The notes beneath the pieces are model-generated. The model was not told where the DNA came from. It was given only the letters and a program-made list of their open reading frames with translations, and ran no database searches. From Neoroseomonas oryzicola (GTDB lineage: Bacteria; Pseudomonadota; Alphaproteobacteria; Acetobacterales; Acetobacteraceae): 64,000 nt of DNA. This document shows, piece by piece, positions 1 through 8,718 of this stretch. The first letter of the stretch is position 1. Every line of letters begins with the position of its first letter. The stretch covers positions 372,001 to 436,000 of the forward strand of contig NZ_JAAVUP010000004.1 in assembly GCF_012163135.1 (NCBI RefSeq). Reading direction: 5' to 3'. A program made the translations under genes and the position numbers.

Positions 1-627
1 GAGCGCGGGCTTGAGGTAGGCCGTCGCCGGCGACCAGCGCCAGCCGCGATGGACGTTGAGCTGGTTCGGCGCCACGCCCTCGAACCACTCGCCGTTGTTG
101 TCGGGGTTGCGCGTGAAGCCGAGGCGCTCGCAGGCCTCGACGAAGGCGCGGCAGCCGGGGGAGGGCTCGGGCACCTCGCCGATCTGCACCGGGCCGTCCT
201 TGCCGCGGTACTCGCTCTCGGGCCCCGCGAAGGTTTCGAGCTTCTTGAAGGAGGGCAGGCAGTCCTCGTAGGACCAGCCGCGCGCGCCGGACTGCGCCCA
301 GCGGTCGTAGTCGCGCGGCGAGCCGCGCAGGAAGACCAGGCCGTTGACGCTGCCCGACCCGCCGATGACGCGCCCGCGCGGCCAGTAGAGGCTGCGCCCG
401 TTCAGCTCCGGCTCGGCCTCGGTCTGGTAGTTCCAGTCGAACTTCCGCGTGACGTAGAGCCGCGCGAAGCCCATCGGGATGTGGATCCAGGGGTTGCGGT
501 CCCAGGGCCCGGCCTCGAGCAGGATGACCTTGGCGTTGGGGTCCTCGGACAGCCTGGCGGCCATCACGCAGCCGGCGGAACCCCCGCCCAGGATCACGTA
601 GTCGGCTTCGCGCTGGCTGTCGCTCAC
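1..627 (-). CDS. GMC family oxidoreductase (choline dehydrogenase-like), partial
   Basis: The reading frame runs off the left edge, so only the N-terminal 209 codons are present. A GTG start at 627 is chosen because the Rossmann dinucleotide motif GGGSAGCVMAARLSE follows about 13 residues later, the expected place in GMC enzymes, and a purine-rich GGGGACGGA lies just upstream. The GMC signature PRGRVIGGSGSVNG, with which the family binds FAD, is also present. Family members are FAD-dependent alcohol or choline dehydrogenases, normally 530-560 residues; the catalytic His-His/Asn region lies outside the window. There is no signal peptide, so a cytoplasmic enzyme is expected. The substrate cannot be told. 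Confidence 0.9.
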   Translation of the reverse strand, partial: MSDSQREADYVILGGGSAGCVMAARLSEDPNAKVILLEAGPWDRNPWIHIPMGFARLYVTRKFDWNYQTEAEPELNGRSLYWPRGRVIGGSGSVNGLVFLRGSPRDYDRWAQSGARGWSYEDCLPSFKKLETFAGPESEYRGKDGPVQIGEVPEPSPGCRAFVEACERLGFTRNPDNNGEWFEGVAPNQLNVHRGWRWSPATAYLKPAL

Positions 628-758
628 TGTTCCGTCCCCTGACTGCTTTGCGGGGAGGATAGCGGAAGCGGCGCGCCTGGCATCCCCCCTGGCATTGCCT
701 CGGGCGCATGGCGCCACCTAGGCTTCGTCCGGGGAAACGGACAGGAACGCGCGGGACC

Positions 759-1754
759 ATGCCCGACGACATCAGGTTGCATCGGCGGCATCTGCTGGCT
801 GCGGGCGGCGCTGCGCTGGCGGGGCCCGCGCTGGCCCAGCCGGCGGAGTGGCGGCCGACCCAGCCGGTCCGGATCGTCGTCGCGGCCGCGCCGGGCGGCA
901 CGCTCGACATCCATGCGCGGGCGGCGCAGCCGCTGCTCGCCCAGCGGCTCGGCCAGGCGGTGGTGGTGGAGAACCAGGGCGGCGCCGCAGGCCGCGTCGC
1001 GGCCATGCAGGTCGGGCGCGCCGCGCCGGACGGGCATACGCTGCTGGTCGGCTCGGGCGACGGCATCGTGCTGCAGGACATCCTGCTCAGTGCCCGCCAG
1101 GGCCGGGCGCGAGCGAACCTGCGCGCGGTGACCATGACGATCAGCGCGGCGCAGCTGCTGGTGACGCATCCGCGCTCGGGGCTGCGCAGCGTGCAGGACT
1201 ATGTCGCGGCGCTGCGGACGCGCGGCGAGCGGGTGACGCTGGCCGTGCCCGGCATCGGCGGCATCGCGCACATCATCAGCGAGATGGTGAACCGGCAGCT
1301 CGGCCTGAAGGTGACCCACGTGCCCTATCGCGGCGGCGGGCCGGCGACGCTCGACCTGCTGGCGGGACAGGTGGATGCGATGATCATCACCCTGCCGGCG
1401 GTGACGACGCATGTGAGGGAAGGGCGGCTGGTGCCGCTCGCGGTCTCGACGCTGGCGCGCGATCCGGCGCTGCCGGACACGCCGTCCTTCGCCGAGAGCG
1501 TCGCGCCGGGCTTCGACGTGCCGAGCACCCAGGGCGCGCTGGTGCCGGCGGGCACGCCCGATCCGGTCGTCGCCGCGCTGTACTCGGCATGGCGCGATGC
1601 GCTGGCCGACGCGGGCGTGAAGGCGCGGCTCGAGGCGCTGGGCTTCGTCATCCACGCCAGCACCCCCGCCGAATTCGAACGCAGCCTGGCGGACTCCGAG
1701 GCGCGCTTCGCCGAGGTCATCTCCGCCGCCGGCATCCGCTCGGAAGACGGGTAG
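759..1754 (+). CDS. Bug/TctC family periplasmic substrate-binding protein
   Basis: The 331-residue product has an N-terminal export signal (RRHLLAAGGAALAGPALA, then AQP), with twin arginines suggesting Tat or Sec export. The mature part shows family landmarks: an APGGTLD loop, a VVVENQGGAAG segment, a PDGHTLL motif and a VPYRGGGPATLDLLAGQVD segment. Bug proteins bind carboxylates or other small polar molecules for tripartite tricarboxylate transporters. The ATG at 759 is preferred over one at 708 because the extra residues would precede the signal peptide. No TctA or TctB membrane gene is nearby, so this is an orphan receptor. It converges on the ABC operon with only 8 bases between the stops. 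Confidence 0.9.
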   Translation: MPDDIRLHRRHLLAAGGAALAGPALAQPAEWRPTQPVRIVVAAAPGGTLDIHARAAQPLLAQRLGQAVVVENQGGAAGRVAAMQVGRAAPDGHTLLVGSGDGIVLQDILLSARQGRARANLRAVTMTISAAQLLVTHPRSGLRSVQDYVAALRTRGERVTLAVPGIGGIAHIISEMVNRQLGLKVTHVPYRGGGPATLDLLAGQVDAMIITLPAVTTHVREGRLVPLAVSTLARDPALPDTPSFAESVAPGFDVPSTQGALVPAGTPDPVVAALYSAWRDALADAGVKARLEALGFVIHASTPAEFERSLADSEARFAEVISAAGIRSEDG

Positions 1755-1762
1755 GCGCCTCC

Positions 1763-2743
1763 TCAGGCGTGGTGGCAGGCGACCTCGGTGCCATCCGGCT
1801 GCGCCGTCAGCACGGGGCGTTCGCGCCGGCAGAGATCGCTCGCGCGCGGGCAGCGCGGGTGGAAGGCGCAGCCTTCGGGCGGGGAGAGCGGGGAAGGGAG
1901 CTCGCCCGCGATCGGGCGGAACTCGACGCTCGCTGCGTCCAGCCGCAGCTTCGGCACGCTGTCGAGCAGGGCCTGCGTGTAGGGATGCCGCGGCGCGGCG
2001 TAGATCCGCGCGGCCGCCCCGATCTCCACGATCCGTCCCAGGTACATGATCGCGACGCGGTCCGAGACGTGCCGCACGACGGACAGGTCGTGCGAGATGA
2101 ACAGGCAGGTCAGCCCCAGCGCCGCGCGCAGGTCGAGGAAGAGGTTGAGGATCTGCGCCTGGATCGACACGTCGAGCGAGGCGACCGGCTCGTCGCACAC
2201 CAGGATTTCCGGCCGCATCGCGAGCGCGCGGGCGATCGCCACGCGCTGGCGCTGCCCGCCGGAGAACTGGTGCGGGAAGCGCGTCGCGACCGCGGGGTCG
2301 AGGCCGACGCGCGTGAGCCAGTCGGCCACGAAGGCGGGTGCGGCCGCGCGGGTGACGAGGCCATGCGCGATCGGTCCCTCGCTGATCGTTGCCCCGATGC
2401 GTCGGCGCGGGTTGAGCGAGGCGAAGGGGTCCTGGAAGACGGTCTGGATGCGCGTCGTGGTCTTGTGCCCGCCGCGCATGACGGGCTGGCCATCGACGCT
2501 GATCGCCCCGCCGCTCGGCGGCAGGATGCCGGCGACCATGCGCCCGAGCGTCGACTTGCCGCATCCGGATTCGCCCACCAGGCCGAGCGTCTCGCCCTTG
2601 CGGATGGCGAAGGAGACGTCGGAGACGGCGCGCACCGGGCGCGTCTCGACGGTCGCGCCGAAGGCGGCGGCGATGCGGTCGCCGATGGTCAGGCGCGGAT
2701 CGAAGCGGCGCGTCAGCGCGCGGGCTTCCACCAGCGCGGTCAT
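1763..2743 (-). CDS. Oligopeptide/dipeptide ABC transporter ATP-binding protein (DppF/OppF type)
   Basis: The 326-residue cytoplasmic ATPase energises peptide import. Walker [10 protein letters not shown], signature [14 protein letters not shown] and Walker [14 protein letters not shown] are all intact. The C-terminal oligopeptide-transporter extension carries the cysteines [14 protein letters not shown], which in relatives can hold an iron-sulfur cluster. The ATG at 2743 overlaps the stop of the upstream ATPase gene by 4 bases (ATGA), indicating translational coupling. It is the last gene of a minus-strand operon permease-permease-ATPase-ATPase, so it should form a heterodimer with the product of 2740-3711. 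Length is normal for the family. Confidence 0.95.
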   Translation of the reverse strand: MTALVEARALTRRFDPRLTIGDRIAAAFGATVETRPVRAVSDVSFAIRKGETLGLVGESGCGKSTLGRMVAGILPPSGGAISVDGQPVMRGGHKTTTRIQTVFQDPFASLNPRRRIGATISEGPIAHGLVTRAAAPAFVADWLTRVGLDPAVATRFPHQFSGGQRQRVAIARALAMRPEILVCDEPVASLDVSIQAQILNLFLDLRAALGLTCLFISHDLSVVRHVSDRVAIMYLGRIVEIGAAARIYAAPRHPYTQALLDSVPKLRLDAASVEFRPIAGELPSPLSPPEGCAFHPRCPRASDLCRRERPVLTAQPDGTEVACHHA

Positions 2744-3711
2744 GCCGCCGCCTCCAGCGGATGGTGGCAGAGGAAGAGGCGGCCATCCGCCTCCACGCGC
2801 GGCGGCGGCGCATCGCAGTCGGCATCCGCGCGCGGGCAGCGCGGCGCGAAGGGGCATCCCGGCGACAGGGCGAGCAGCGAGGGCGCGGTGCCGGGGATCT
2901 GGCGCAGGCGCTGCCCCGGCTCGGCCATCGCCGGCAGGCTGTCGAGCAGGCCACGCGTGTAGGGATGCCGCGGGGCGCGCAGCACCTCGCCGACCGGACC
3001 GCTTTCGACGATGCGGCCGGCGTACATGACCAGCACGCGGTCCGCGAGGGAGGAGACGGTCGCGAGGTCGTGGCTGATCCAGATCAGCGCCGTGCCGCTC
3101 TCGCGCGCCAGCGCCTTCATCTCGGCGAGGATCTGCGCCTGGATCGAGACGTCGAGCGCGGTGGTCGGCTCGTCCGCCACGATCAGCTCCGGCCCGTTCA
3201 GCAGCGCCATGGCGATGGCGACGCGCTGGCGCATGCCGCCCGAGAACTCGTGCGGGTAGTTGGACAGGCGCGTGGCGGCCTCGGGGATGCCGACGCGGGC
3301 CAGCATGGCGGCGGCGCGTTCGGCCGCCGCGCGGTCGGAAACCCGCGCATGGGCCTGCAGCGCGAGGGCCATCTGCTGCCCGATGGTCAGCACCGGGTTC
3401 AGCGTCGCCTGCGGGTCCTGGAAGACCATGGCGATGCGGCGGCCGCGCAGGGCGCGCATCTCCTCGGGCGGCAGGCCGACCAGGTCGCGCCCGGCGAAGC
3501 GGATGGATCCGCCGACGATCTTCCCCGGCGGATCGACCAGGCCGATCAGCGAGAAGCCGGTGACCGACTTGCCCGACCCGCTTTCCCCCACGAGGCCGAG
3601 GATCTCCCCGGACGCGAGGCTGAAGGACACGCCGTCCACCGCCTTCGCCACCCCCGCGCGGGTGAGGAAATGCGTCCGCAGGTCTGTGACCTCGAGCAGC
3701 GGGGCGCTCAT
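2740..3711 (-). CDS. Oligopeptide/dipeptide ABC transporter ATP-binding protein (DppD/OppD type)
   Basis: The 323-residue ATPase has Walker [10 protein letters not shown], signature [14 protein letters not shown] and Walker [16 protein letters not shown]-loop and H-loop follow ([15 protein letters not shown]), and the C-terminal extension contains [14 protein letters not shown]. It is the partner of the DppF-type protein encoded directly downstream with a 4-base overlap. Its start lies 19 bases from the end of the upstream permease gene. The substrate is set by the binding protein at 5650-7242. The family transports peptides, but relatives also move opines, nickel, heme or glutathione, so peptide specificity is not proven. 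Confidence 0.95.
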   Translation of the reverse strand: MSAPLLEVTDLRTHFLTRAGVAKAVDGVSFSLASGEILGLVGESGSGKSVTGFSLIGLVDPPGKIVGGSIRFAGRDLVGLPPEEMRALRGRRIAMVFQDPQATLNPVLTIGQQMALALQAHARVSDRAAAERAAAMLARVGIPEAATRLSNYPHEFSGGMRQRVAIAMALLNGPELIVADEPTTALDVSIQAQILAEMKALARESGTALIWISHDLATVSSLADRVLVMYAGRIVESGPVGEVLRAPRHPYTRGLLDSLPAMAEPGQRLRQIPGTAPSLLALSPGCPFAPRCPRADADCDAPPPRVEADGRLFLCHHPLEAAA

Positions 3712-3730
3712 CGGCCCCTCCGCGGAGCGG

Positions 3731-4591
3731 TCATCGTCTGAGCCTCGGGTTGGTCTGGTCGCGCAGCTGGTCGCCGACCAGGTTGATGCCGACGATGAGC
3801 ACGATCAGCGCGAGGCCCGGATAGACCGAGATCCAGTAGCGGCCACTCATCATGTACTGGAAGCCGTTGGCGATGAGCATGCCGAGCGACGGTTCCGTCG
3901 GCGGCAGGCCAAGGCCCAGGAAGGACAGCGTCGCCTCGAGCGAGATGGCGTTCGCCACCTGCACGGTCGCCACCACGATCAGCGGCGGCAGGACGTTGGG
4001 CAGGATGTGGCGGAAGACGATGTGCAGCGTGCCGAGCGGCGTCGCCGCGGCGGCCTCGACATAGTCCTTGCGGCGTTCCGCGCTTGCCGCGCCATAGGCG
4101 GTGCGCGCAAAATAAGCGTACTGCGCCGCGACCAGCGCGATCACTAATTGCGACTTGCCCTGCCCGAGCACGGCGACCAGCACCAGCGCCAGGAGGATCG
4201 CCGGGAAGGACAGTTGCAGGTCCACCACCCGCATGATGGCGGTTTCGATCCAGCCCCCCGCCTGGGCGGCGAGGATGCCGAGCAGCGCGCCGATGGACAG
4301 CGCCACCAGCCCCGCCGCGACGCCCATCTGCAGCGAGATGCGCAGCCCATAGAGGATCGCCGAGAACAGGTCGCGTCCCTGCGCGTCCGTGCCCAGCAGA
4401 TGCGGATAGCCGTTCGATCCGACGAAGCCCGGCGGCCGCCGCGCATCCATCAGGTTCAGCCCGGCGAGGTCGTAGGGATCCTGCGGCGCGATCCAAGGCG
4501 CCGAGAGCGCCGCGCCGACGATGACCAGCACAATCAGCGCGGCGGCAAGCGCCACCTTGTTCTCGGCGTATTCGCGCCAGAAGGCGTTCAT
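3731..4591 (-). CDS. Oligopeptide/dipeptide ABC transporter permease (DppC type)
   Basis: The 286-residue inner-membrane permease begins with the N-terminal OppC-like segment (MNAFWREYAENKVALAAALIV) and an extended periplasmic loop containing the LLGTDAQGRDLFSAILYG motif typical of DppC/OppC. The cytoplasmic EAA loop that docks on the ATPases is visible as EAAAATPLGTLHIVFRHILPN. About six membrane helices are predicted by eye. The ATG at 4591 overlaps the stop of the DppB-type gene by 4 bases. Codon use and GC match the neighbours. A longer upstream frame is antisense noise. Confidence 0.93.
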   Translation of the reverse strand: MNAFWREYAENKVALAAALIVLVIVGAALSAPWIAPQDPYDLAGLNLMDARRPPGFVGSNGYPHLLGTDAQGRDLFSAILYGLRISLQMGVAAGLVALSIGALLGILAAQAGGWIETAIMRVVDLQLSFPAILLALVLVAVLGQGKSQLVIALVAAQYAYFARTAYGAASAERRKDYVEAAAATPLGTLHIVFRHILPNVLPPLIVVATVQVANAISLEATLSFLGLGLPPTEPSLGMLIANGFQYMMSGRYWISVYPGLALIVLIVGINLVGDQLRDQTNPRLRR

Positions 4592-5565
4592 GCCGCCGCC
4601 CCGTGCCGGCGCAGCCGCGGGTCGAGCAGCGCGTAGGAGAGATCGACCACCAGGTTGATCGTCACGAACAGGAAGGCCACCAGCACCAGGTAGGCGACCA
4701 TCACCGGCCGGTCGAGCGAGGTGATGGAATCGATGATCAGCTTGCCCACGCCGGGCCAGGAGAAGATCGTCTCGGTCACCACGGCGAAGGCGAGCGTCGA
4801 TCCGAGTTCGAGCCCGAACACCGTGACGATCGGGATGGAGATCAGCCGCAGCACGTGCCGGCGCAGGATGGTCCGGTCCTTCAGCCCGGCCGCGCGGGCA
4901 AACTTCACCGTGTCGGTCAGCATCGCCTCCCGCGTGCCGGCCCGCGACAGGCGGATCATCATCGCGAGCTTGAACAGGCTGAGGTTCAGCGCCGGCAGCA
5001 GCAGGAAGGACAGGCCTTCCAGCGTCAGGAAGGACCAGCCGATGCCCAAGACCTGCACCGTCGGCCCGCGATCCCCCGCCGGCAGCCAGTCGAGGTTCAC
5101 CGCGAAGGTCAGGATCAGGATCAGCCCGACCCAGAAGGTCGGCACCGAGAAGCCCAGCACCGAGACCGCCATGATCGCCCGCGCCACCGGGCTGTCGGGC
5201 CGGTAGCCCGCATAGACGCCGAGCGGCACCCCCACCAGCGTGCCGATCAGCACCGCGGCGAGTGCGAGTTCCAGCGTCGCCGGCAGGCGCGACAGGATCA
5301 GGTCCAGCACCGGCATGCCGAAGACGAAGGAGGTCCCGAAATCCCCTCGCAGCAGCCGCCCCAGGAAGGCCAGGTATTGCTGCCAGAGCGGCAGGTCGAG
5401 CCCGAGCCGGCGGATCGCCTCGGCCCGGATGTCCTGCGTCGCGTCGGGGGAGATCAGCACGTCGATCGGGTTGCCGATGGCATAGACGCCGACGAAGACC
5501 AGCGCCGACATCGCCAGCATGACGAGCGCGGCCTGGAGCAGGCGCTGGATGACGAAACCGAGCAT
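4588..5565 (-). CDS. Oligopeptide/dipeptide ABC transporter permease (DppB type)
   Basis: The 325-residue first gene of the transporter operon has the N-terminal helix MLGFVIQRLLQAALVMLAM, a large periplasmic loop (LGLDLPLWQQYLAFLGRLLRGDFGTSF) and the EAA motif in ARAAGLKDRTILRRHVL, all diagnostic of DppB/OppB. It pairs with the DppC-type permease to form the channel. The ATG at 5565 is the only start that leaves the first membrane helix complete without unrelated upstream residues. It is divergent from the binding-protein gene, with 84 bases between the two starts, which must hold both promoters. Confidence 0.93.
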   Translation of the reverse strand: MLGFVIQRLLQAALVMLAMSALVFVGVYAIGNPIDVLISPDATQDIRAEAIRRLGLDLPLWQQYLAFLGRLLRGDFGTSFVFGMPVLDLILSRLPATLELALAAVLIGTLVGVPLGVYAGYRPDSPVARAIMAVSVLGFSVPTFWVGLILILTFAVNLDWLPAGDRGPTVQVLGIGWSFLTLEGLSFLLLPALNLSLFKLAMMIRLSRAGTREAMLTDTVKFARAAGLKDRTILRRHVLRLISIPIVTVFGLELGSTLAFAVVTETIFSWPGVGKLIIDSITSLDRPVMVAYLVLVAFLFVTINLVVDLSYALLDPRLRRHGAAA

Positions 5566-5649
5566 CGGTCGGAATATCGGCCAGTTTACAGGGCGCGCAA
5601 GGCATTCCAGCATCCCCTGCACAGGACGCTTCCCCCGGAGACCAAGAAC

Positions 5650-7242
5650 ATGACGAGTGCCATCCGACGCCTCGCCCTCGCTTCCGTGGCCGTGGCCGCG
5701 TTGACCGCCGGCGCGGCCTCCGCCCAGACGCTCACCATGGGCGTCATCGCGGGCCCCGAGAGCATCGACCCGCATTTCACCGCCACGGGCACCCATGCCG
5801 AGGCGCTGAAGCACGTCTTCGACACCCTGACCCATTCGGGCGACCAGCTGCAGATCGAACCGGGCCTCGCGGAATCCTGGACCATCGTGAACCCCACGAC
5901 CTGGGAATTCCGCCTGCGCCGCGGGGTGAAGTTCCACGACGGGTCGGACATGACGGCCGAGGACGTCGCCGCCTCGATCCGCCGCATGCAGACGCTCACG
6001 GGCCCGAATCCGACCAGCATCTACGTGCGCCGCGTGCGGGAGGTGCAGATCGTCGATCCGCACACGCTGCGCGTCGTCACCGATGGCCCGGCGCCGACCC
6101 TGCCCAACGACTTCATCCGGCTGTTCGTCGTCTCGGCCCGCGCCACCGCCGGCCTGACGCCGGAGACGTCGAACGAGGCCTTCAACAGCGGCCGCGCGGC
6201 CATCGGCACCGGCCCCTACCGCTTCGGGTCCTGGACGCCGCGCGAGCAGTTCACCGTCGAGCGCAATGACGGCTACTGGGGCGCCCGCCCGGCCTGGGCG
6301 CGGCATGTCCGGCGGGAGATCTCCAACCCCGCCGCGCGCGTCGCGCAGCTGCGCACCGGCCAGGTGGACATGATCGTCCGCGTGCCGGCGGCCGATGTGC
6401 CGACGCTCGAGCGTGAGCGCACCCTGGCGGTGACCAAGGCCGAGACGGTCTATGTCTTCAACCTTGCCCTCGACCAGCGGGAGACGACGCCGCAGGTGAC
6501 GGCGCGCGACGGCTCGCGCCTCGCCGCCAATCCCTATCGCGACCCGCGCGTGCGGGAGGCGATCGACCTGGCCATCGACCGCCGCGCGCTGGCCGAGGTC
6601 GCGATGGAAGGCATGGGCACGCCGCAGAGCCAGATGGTCACGCCCAACATCTTCGGCTTCAACCCGGCCATCCAGATCCCGGCGCCGAACGTGGCCCGCG
6701 CCCGGCAGTTGCTGACCGAGGCCGGTTACCCCAACGGCTTCCGCATGGTGCTGAACTTCACCAACAACCGTCTGCCCGGCGACAACGGCGTCGGTACCTC
6801 CATGGCGCAGATGCTCGCGCGCATCGGCATCGAGGTGCAGGCCGCCGGCCAGCCCGCCGCCGTCATCTTCCCCGCCCGCGCGCGCGGCGAGCTGTCCAAT
6901 ATCATGGCCGGCTGGGGCACGCTGACGGGCGAGGCGAACTACTACTATGCGGCGAATGCGCATTCGAACAACCGCGAGCTCCGCCTCGGAGCCTTCAACT
7001 GGAACGGCTATGCGAACCCCGAGGTCGACCGGCTGATCGAGGCGGCGAATGTCGAGCTCGACGACGCGAGGCGGCGCGAGTTGCTGCAGCAGGTCGGCGC
7101 GCTGTTCACCGCCGACCGCGTGGTGATCCCGATCGCCGCGGTGGGTTCGGCCTGGGCGACGCGTCGCGACCGCGCCACGCTGCGCGTCGGGCGCAGCGAC
7201 GAGGAAACCTACGCCTGGGACGTGGCGCCGGTCGCGCGGTGA
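5650..7242 (+). CDS. ABC transporter periplasmic oligopeptide-binding protein (SBP family 5)
   Basis: The 530-residue extracytoplasmic receptor has a clear signal peptide (IRRLALASVAVAALTAGAASA, then QTL). It contains SBP_bac_5 landmarks: a segment near residue 30 (VIAGPESIDPHFTATGTHAE), the WEFRLRRGVKFHDGS motif around residue 100, and ARQLLTEAGYPNGF around residue 350. Length is typical of DppA/OppA. It is transcribed divergently from its permease and ATPase genes and is followed 22 bases later by a creatininase-family hydrolase, suggesting that the imported compound carries a hydrolysable C-N bond. A purine-rich site (CGGAGA) lies upstream of the ATG. Confidence 0.93.
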   Translation: MTSAIRRLALASVAVAALTAGAASAQTLTMGVIAGPESIDPHFTATGTHAEALKHVFDTLTHSGDQLQIEPGLAESWTIVNPTTWEFRLRRGVKFHDGSDMTAEDVAASIRRMQTLTGPNPTSIYVRRVREVQIVDPHTLRVVTDGPAPTLPNDFIRLFVVSARATAGLTPETSNEAFNSGRAAIGTGPYRFGSWTPREQFTVERNDGYWGARPAWARHVRREISNPAARVAQLRTGQVDMIVRVPAADVPTLERERTLAVTKAETVYVFNLALDQRETTPQVTARDGSRLAANPYRDPRVREAIDLAIDRRALAEVAMEGMGTPQSQMVTPNIFGFNPAIQIPAPNVARARQLLTEAGYPNGFRMVLNFTNNRLPGDNGVGTSMAQMLARIGIEVQAAGQPAAVIFPARARGELSNIMAGWGTLTGEANYYYAANAHSNNRELRLGAFNWNGYANPEVDRLIEAANVELDDARRRELLQQVGALFTADRVVIPIAAVGSAWATRRDRATLRVGRSDEETYAWDVAPVAR

Positions 7243-7264
7243 CGCGCGCGGGATCTGACTCGCG

Positions 7265-7966
7265 ATGAGGATCGCCGACTGCAACTGGGCCGATATCGAG
7301 GCCTACCTCACGCGCGATGACCGCTGCGTGCTGCCCTTCGGCAGCACGGAGCAGCATGCGGGCCTGTCGCTCTGCGTCGATGCGATCCTCGCCGAACGTG
7401 TGGCGGTGGAGGCGGCCGAGCCGCTCGGCGTGCCGGTCTATCCGGCGATGCCCTTCGGCCTCGCACCTTACTTCGCGGCCTTTCCCGGCAGCGTCTCGCT
7501 GCGCGTCGAGACGCTGCTCGCCGTTGCGCGGGACCTGATCGCCTCGGTCGCGCGGTCGGGTTTCCGGCGGATTCTCATCGTCAACGGGCATGGCGGGAAT
7601 GCGCCGGTGGGCGCCCTGGCGCAGGAGATCATGGCCGAGGATCCGCGCCTCTCGATCAGGTTCCACAACTGGTACAACGCGCCGCGCACCTGGGCGGCGG
7701 CGATGACGGTCGACACCTCCGGCAGCCACGGCAACTGGATGGAGAACTTCCCCTGGACGCGCCTCGCCCATGCGCCGGCGCCCGAGGGCACCAAGCCGCC
7801 GGTCGATATGGCGTTGATGAAGGCCGCGCCGCCGGGGCGCGTGCGGGAGATCCTCGGCGACGGCAGCTATGGCGGCGCCTGGCAGAAGCCCGACGCCGAC
7901 ATGGCGCGCATCTGGGCGGAAGGTGTGGCCGAGACGCGCGCCGCGCTGGAAGGTCCCTGGGCCTAG
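7265..7966 (+). CDS. Creatininase-family metal-dependent amidohydrolase
   Basis: The 233-residue protein matches creatininase/creatinine amidohydrolases. It has GSTEQHAGLSLCVDAI near residue 26, supplying the metal ligands Glu29, His31 and Asp39, NGHGGN near residue 105, and a later SHGNWMENFPWTR segment. Classical creatininase has EQHGPHLPLxTD; here the loop is one residue shorter, as in the mandelonitrile/formamide-type branch of the family. The family hydrolyses cyclic or linear amides using two metal ions in the cytoplasm. It lies 22 bases behind the ABC binding-protein gene and probably acts on the imported compound. The exact substrate is unknown. Confidence 0.85.
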   Translation: MRIADCNWADIEAYLTRDDRCVLPFGSTEQHAGLSLCVDAILAERVAVEAAEPLGVPVYPAMPFGLAPYFAAFPGSVSLRVETLLAVARDLIASVARSGFRRILIVNGHGGNAPVGALAQEIMAEDPRLSIRFHNWYNAPRTWAAAMTVDTSGSHGNWMENFPWTRLAHAPAPEGTKPPVDMALMKAAPPGRVREILGDGSYGGAWQKPDADMARIWAEGVAETRAALEGPWA

Positions 7967-7973
7967 GGCAGAC

Positions 7974-8001
7974 CCCGATCAGGCGGATGCGCCTGATCGG
8001 G
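7974..8001. terminator. Perfect 12-bp hairpin between convergent genes
   Basis: CCCGATCAGGCG and CGCCTGATCGGG are perfect reverse complements separated by the 4-base loop GATG. The element sits 7 bases after the creatininase stop and 25 bases before the stop of the convergent glutathione S-transferase gene, so it can act as a terminator in both directions. There is no T-run on either side, so it is a stem-only or Rho-assisted terminator, or an intergenic palindromic repeat. Confidence 0.65.
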
Positions 8002-8026
8002 TGAAAATGCTCGTTCGGACGATCAT

Positions 8027-8623
8027 TCAGCCCGGCGGAACGGTCTTGGCCATCGGCGGCAGGGCCGCGACGCGGGCGTACCAGGCCTCGAGCTTCGGAT
8101 GGCCCGGCCGCCAGGGCTCGTGCGGGTAGCGGAAGTCGAGGTAGCCGAGCGCGCAGGCCACCGCGATCTCCCCGATCGTGTCGAGGTTGCCGAGGGTCTC
8201 GGCCTCCGCCTCCAGCACGTCCAGCGCGCGCGTCACCTTGGCCTGCTGCTGGACAATGTAGGTCTTGCGGCCTTCATCCTGCGGCAGCGCGACCTCGCGC
8301 CGGCGGGGCTGCGTCGCATCCAGGATGCCGTCGCCGAGGGCGGCGAGCGTCAGTGCCTTCCAGCGCGCCGGGCCCGGCGGCGGGATCAGCTTCGGCGCAT
8401 CGCCCACGCTGTCGAGGTATTCGCAGATGACCGGGCTGTCGTAGAGCACCTGGCCTTCATCCGTGACGAAGGTCGGCACCTTCGACAGCGGGTTGATGGC
8501 GGCCAGCGCAGGGTCCGTGGTCGGGACGGTCCAGTATTCGATCTTCCCGTCGATGCCGCGCTTGATCGCCGCGGCGTGGCACTTCCGGACATAGGGGCTG
8601 TTGGGCGAGTAGGCGAGCTTCAT
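8027..8623 (-). CDS. Glutathione S-transferase family protein
   Basis: The 198-residue protein has a thioredoxin-like N-terminal domain (MKLAYSPNSPYVRKCHAAA, with cis-Pro motif SKVPTFVTDEG and the glutathione-contacting YDSPVICEYLD) and an all-helical C-terminal domain from about residue 85. The active-site position in PNSPYVRK is a Ser, as in bacterial beta/theta-like enzymes. It would conjugate or reduce electrophiles with glutathione in the cytoplasm. It is monocistronic, convergent with the creatininase gene and divergent from the dienelactone hydrolase gene. Confidence 0.9.
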   Translation of the reverse strand: MKLAYSPNSPYVRKCHAAAIKRGIDGKIEYWTVPTTDPALAAINPLSKVPTFVTDEGQVLYDSPVICEYLDSVGDAPKLIPPPGPARWKALTLAALGDGILDATQPRRREVALPQDEGRKTYIVQQQAKVTRALDVLEAEAETLGNLDTIGEIAVACALGYLDFRYPHEPWRPGHPKLEAWYARVAALPPMAKTVPPG

Positions 8624-8718
8624 GCTCGGGCGTCCTCCGTTGCAGTGGGCGGGATGTTCCTGCGGCCATCGCCATCCGTCCAGCCCGGGTCTAGCCTCGT
8701 CGGAAAGAGGAACCGCCC

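Noticed and set aside
624..2954. 776-codon minus-strand frame over the first Bug gene and the ABC ATPases
   Set aside because: Only out-of-frame shadow of the genes; low-complexity translation and no start or ribosome site of its own.
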